7,275 nucleotides of DNA, taken from the NCBI GenBank assembly GCA_000437915.1, contig FR901000.1, positions 364,679-371,953 on the forward strand, given 5' to 3'. Source of the stretch: Subdoligranulum sp. CAG:314 (GTDB taxonomy: Bacteria > Bacillota > Clostridia > Christensenellales > CAG-314). Both the position numbers and the translations under genes were made by a program. The first letter of the stretch is position 1; the number at the start of each line of letters is the position of its first letter. Of the stretch, positions 5,901-7,275 are shown piece by piece. The notes beneath the pieces are model-generated. The model saw only the letters and a list, made by a program, of their open reading frames with translations. It made no database searches and was not told where the DNA came from.

Positions 5901-6905
5901 CTATGCTGAAAACTCGGCAAACTCGGCAGGCAGCGAGTTTACGCTTATCACCTTTCTCAGCGTTTTGAAAACCGCCGTCATATGGCGGTAAAGCTTGTCA
6001 AGCTCCGCTTCGTTCAGATGCTCCACAAGCTTGCCTATCAGGATTTGCATGGTCGCGTTGTTTTTGCCGATAAAATTTTTGCCGCTTTCGGTGATTTCCA
6101 AAATTACGACTTTTCTGTCAGAGGGCAATTTGGAGCGCAGAACAAGTCCGCCTTTTACCAGCCGTTCGACGATTCTTCCTATCTGATAGGGGGGCGCGTC
6201 GATTTTTTCCGCAACGTCCTGCATTTTTATAGGAGAGTTTTCGTCCACAATCGCCAAAACCTCGTTGTCGGCTATGTTCTGTTTTGTTTTGTTGGCGGTT
6301 TTTCCCATGAAAACGGGCAGAATCAGGCGGGTGTTGAGCAGTCGGGATTCTGCGTTGATTTGCTCTTTAAGCTGTCTGCACAGAGCGAAAAAATCGTATT
6401 CTCCTTTTTTTTCGGCGGGCAGCGGCTTTTTTTCAAACGCCGCAAGTATATAGTCGTAAATATTTGTAAGGTTAAGCAGCTCTTTCTCCGAAAGCGAAGC
6501 GCGCAGCAGCTCGTGAAAAGCAACGTCGCCGGAGTTCTTCATTTTGTCCATAAATTCGTTGCCGCTCTCCGACAGCCTGACGAAATTTGTTCGGCGGTTG
6601 TTATCCTTCTGATAGCGTTCAACGAGGTTGTTCTGTTCGAGCTGCGAAATAAGCAGGCTAAGATAGGGCAGAGTGAATCCCATGGTCTTGGCAAGCTCGC
6701 TTATACAGATATCTCGCGCGTTGTCTATGGTTTGCAGAACGCTGTATTTGAGGTTGTTGAAAACGGAGGACACGTCGAAAAGGGATTTGTCGCCGTTTAG
6801 CAGCTTTTTCGTGCGGGCGTGATGAATTTCAGCCAGCTCGTTTATCAGTTCGGTGCGTTCAAGCAGAGTGTACTGCAAATTTTTCAATGTTTCGGAAGAA
6901 TACAT
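5901..6905 (-). CDS. Tandem two-domain MarR-family transcriptional regulator
   Basis: Two MarR-type winged-helix units lie in one chain. Counted from GTG 6929, the first spans about residues 58-130 (helix-turn-helix ISELAKTMGFTLPYLSLLIS, wing near KDNNRRTNFVRLSESG). The second spans about 220-292 (MQDVAEKIDAPPYQIGRIVE, wing PSDRKVVILEITESG with the typical D-x-K/R). Helices follow each unit, as in MarR dimerisation regions. Ordinary MarR proteins have about 140-160 residues and dimerise; this chain has twice that, so it may act as a single-chain pseudodimer. I take ATG 6905 (334 residues) as start: AAAGGA (6923-6918) precedes it, though 12 bases away, and the promoter's -10 box ends only eight bases before GTG 6929, which has no ribosome binding site. 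GTG would give 342 residues. Autoregulation and control of the divergent gene are likely by position. The effector is unknown. Confidence 0.85.
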   Translation of the reverse strand: MYSSETLKNLQYTLLERTELINELAEIHHARTKKLLNGDKSLFDVSSVFNNLKYSVLQTIDNARDICISELAKTMGFTLPYLSLLISQLEQNNLVERYQKDNNRRTNFVRLSESGNEFMDKMKNSGDVAFHELLRASLSEKELLNLTNIYDYILAAFEKKPLPAEKKGEYDFFALCRQLKEQINAESRLLNTRLILPVFMGKTANKTKQNIADNEVLAIVDENSPIKMQDVAEKIDAPPYQIGRIVERLVKGGLVLRSKLPSDRKVVILEITESGKNFIGKNNATMQILIGKLVEHLNEAELDKLYRHMTAVFKTLRKVISVNSLPAEFAEFSA

Positions 6906-6937
6906 GCCGGGTTGGTTTCCTTTTGTCACTGTTTATC

Positions 6938-6966
6938 AGTATATATATTTTGAATATATTTGTCAA
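6938..6966 (-). promoter_or_regulatory. Promoter of the tandem MarR gene with internal inverted repeat
   Basis: On the minus strand TTGACA (6966-6961), a 17-base spacer and TATACT (6943-6938) are near consensus. The predicted start of transcription is about 6931. Within the spacer and the first -10 base, ATATATT (6959-6953) and AATATAT (6949-6943) form a 7-bp inverted repeat around CAA. Its size and place suit a MarR autoregulatory operator, though AT-rich DNA gives such repeats easily. Confidence 0.8.
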
Positions 6967-7150
6967 TTATTACTTTAAACAAAAAGTTAAATTTTGATAA
7001 TATTAAATTGTGTTTGGACATGAATTTTAAGTTCCAACGGAAAAAATCCGATTTTTAAAATGTTTGGCATGCATTTAAAAGCGTTGTGCTCTGTGCGGAA
7101 CATCTCTGTGCGGCAAGGATTTTTTTCACAAAGAAAATGACGCTATTGCA

Positions 7151-7179
7151 TTGACAAAACAGTTAATAAATGCTAATAT
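7151..7179 (+). promoter_or_regulatory. Promoter of the right-edge gene
   Basis: TTGACA (7151-7156), a 17-base spacer and TAATAT (7174-7179), with TGC just before the -10 box, make an extended near-consensus promoter. Transcription would start near 7186 and leave a leader of about 58 bases. TTAATA (7163-7168) and TATTAA (7177-7182) form an inverted repeat over the spacer and -10 box, a possible operator for the divergent regulator. Confidence 0.82.
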
Positions 7180-7244
7180 TAAAAAGCGATATCACAAAAC
7201 GCAAAAATTTTCGACGTTTAAAGAACGAAAAAAGGAGAAAGGAG

Positions 7245-7275
7245 ATGAAAAAGAGAAAGGCATTGTTATGGCTTT
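7245..7275 (+). CDS. Start of a gene with a basic, then hydrophobic N-terminus (3' partial)
   Basis: ATG at 7245 opens MKKRKALLWL and runs off the window. Two AAAGGAG copies precede it (7231-7237 and 7238-7244); the first, seven bases from ATG, is correctly spaced, while the second touches the ATG. The KKRK charge cluster followed by hydrophobic residues suggests a signal peptide or first membrane helix. It is divergent from the MarR-type regulator and so may be its target, for example an exported or transport protein. Ten codons do not allow a family call. Confidence 0.75.
   Translation, partial: MKKRKALLWL

Noticed and set aside
5982..6800. 272-codon + strand frame opposite the MarR gene
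   Set aside because: Antisense shadow; the minus-strand frame has clear tandem winged-helix domains, promoter and terminator.
7089..7113. Direct repeat CTCTGTGCGG (7089-7098, 7104-7113)
   Set aside because: Two short copies only, upstream of the -35 box; too little to call an operator or mobile-element scar.

Overview
The window looks like chromosomal DNA from an uncultured, probably gut-associated, Gram-positive anaerobe of the Clostridia (Bacillota). The grounds are strong AGGAGG-type ribosome binding sites, consensus sigma-A promoters, a BspA-type leucine-rich-repeat protein ending in an InlB B-repeat, a SipW-type signal peptidase beside a TasA/camelysin-like exported protein, and MarR-type regulation. 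The assignment rests on gene content only and stops at class level.

Layout. The + strand opens with the 3' part of a large BspA-like surface protein gene (1-1869), closed by a hairpin terminator (1885-1913) that probably also serves the converging operon. A three-gene minus-strand operon follows, read right to left: a small TasA/camelysin-like exported protein (5506-4958), a SipW-type signal peptidase with a long extra cytoplasmic C-terminal region (4911-3469), and a large secreted protein of unknown function (about 3500/3454-2048). Upstream, also on the minus strand, is a regulator with two MarR-type winged-helix domains (6905-5901) and its own terminator (5828-5802). At the right edge a divergent + strand gene begins at 7245 behind a near-consensus promoter; only ten codons are visible.

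Working together. The SipW-like peptidase most likely processes the TasA-like protein, as SipW does for TasA/TapA in Bacillus. The third protein is a candidate partner in a surface fibre or matrix. Two homopolymers sit at control points. A ten-base G run fills half of the -35/-10 spacer of the operon promoter, the arrangement known from the phase-variable porA promoter of Neisseria meningitidis. A seven-base A run lies exactly where the third gene should start: a strong Shine-Dalgarno and GTG precede it, but GTG is one base out of frame with the 468-codon frame. The same run forms a correctly phased A AAA AAC slippery heptamer in the peptidase frame, ten bases after the Shine-Dalgarno. So the operon may be an ON/OFF-switchable surface system, possibly with frameshift-dependent third-gene expression; a sequencing or assembly indel in the A run is the main competing explanation.

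Stretches over 300 bases without a gene. 5507-5900 holds the operon promoter, a leader with a 16-bp perfect hairpin, a possible 28-codon leader peptide, and the regulator's terminator. 6930-7244 holds two divergent promoters with AT-rich inverted repeats suited to autoregulation.
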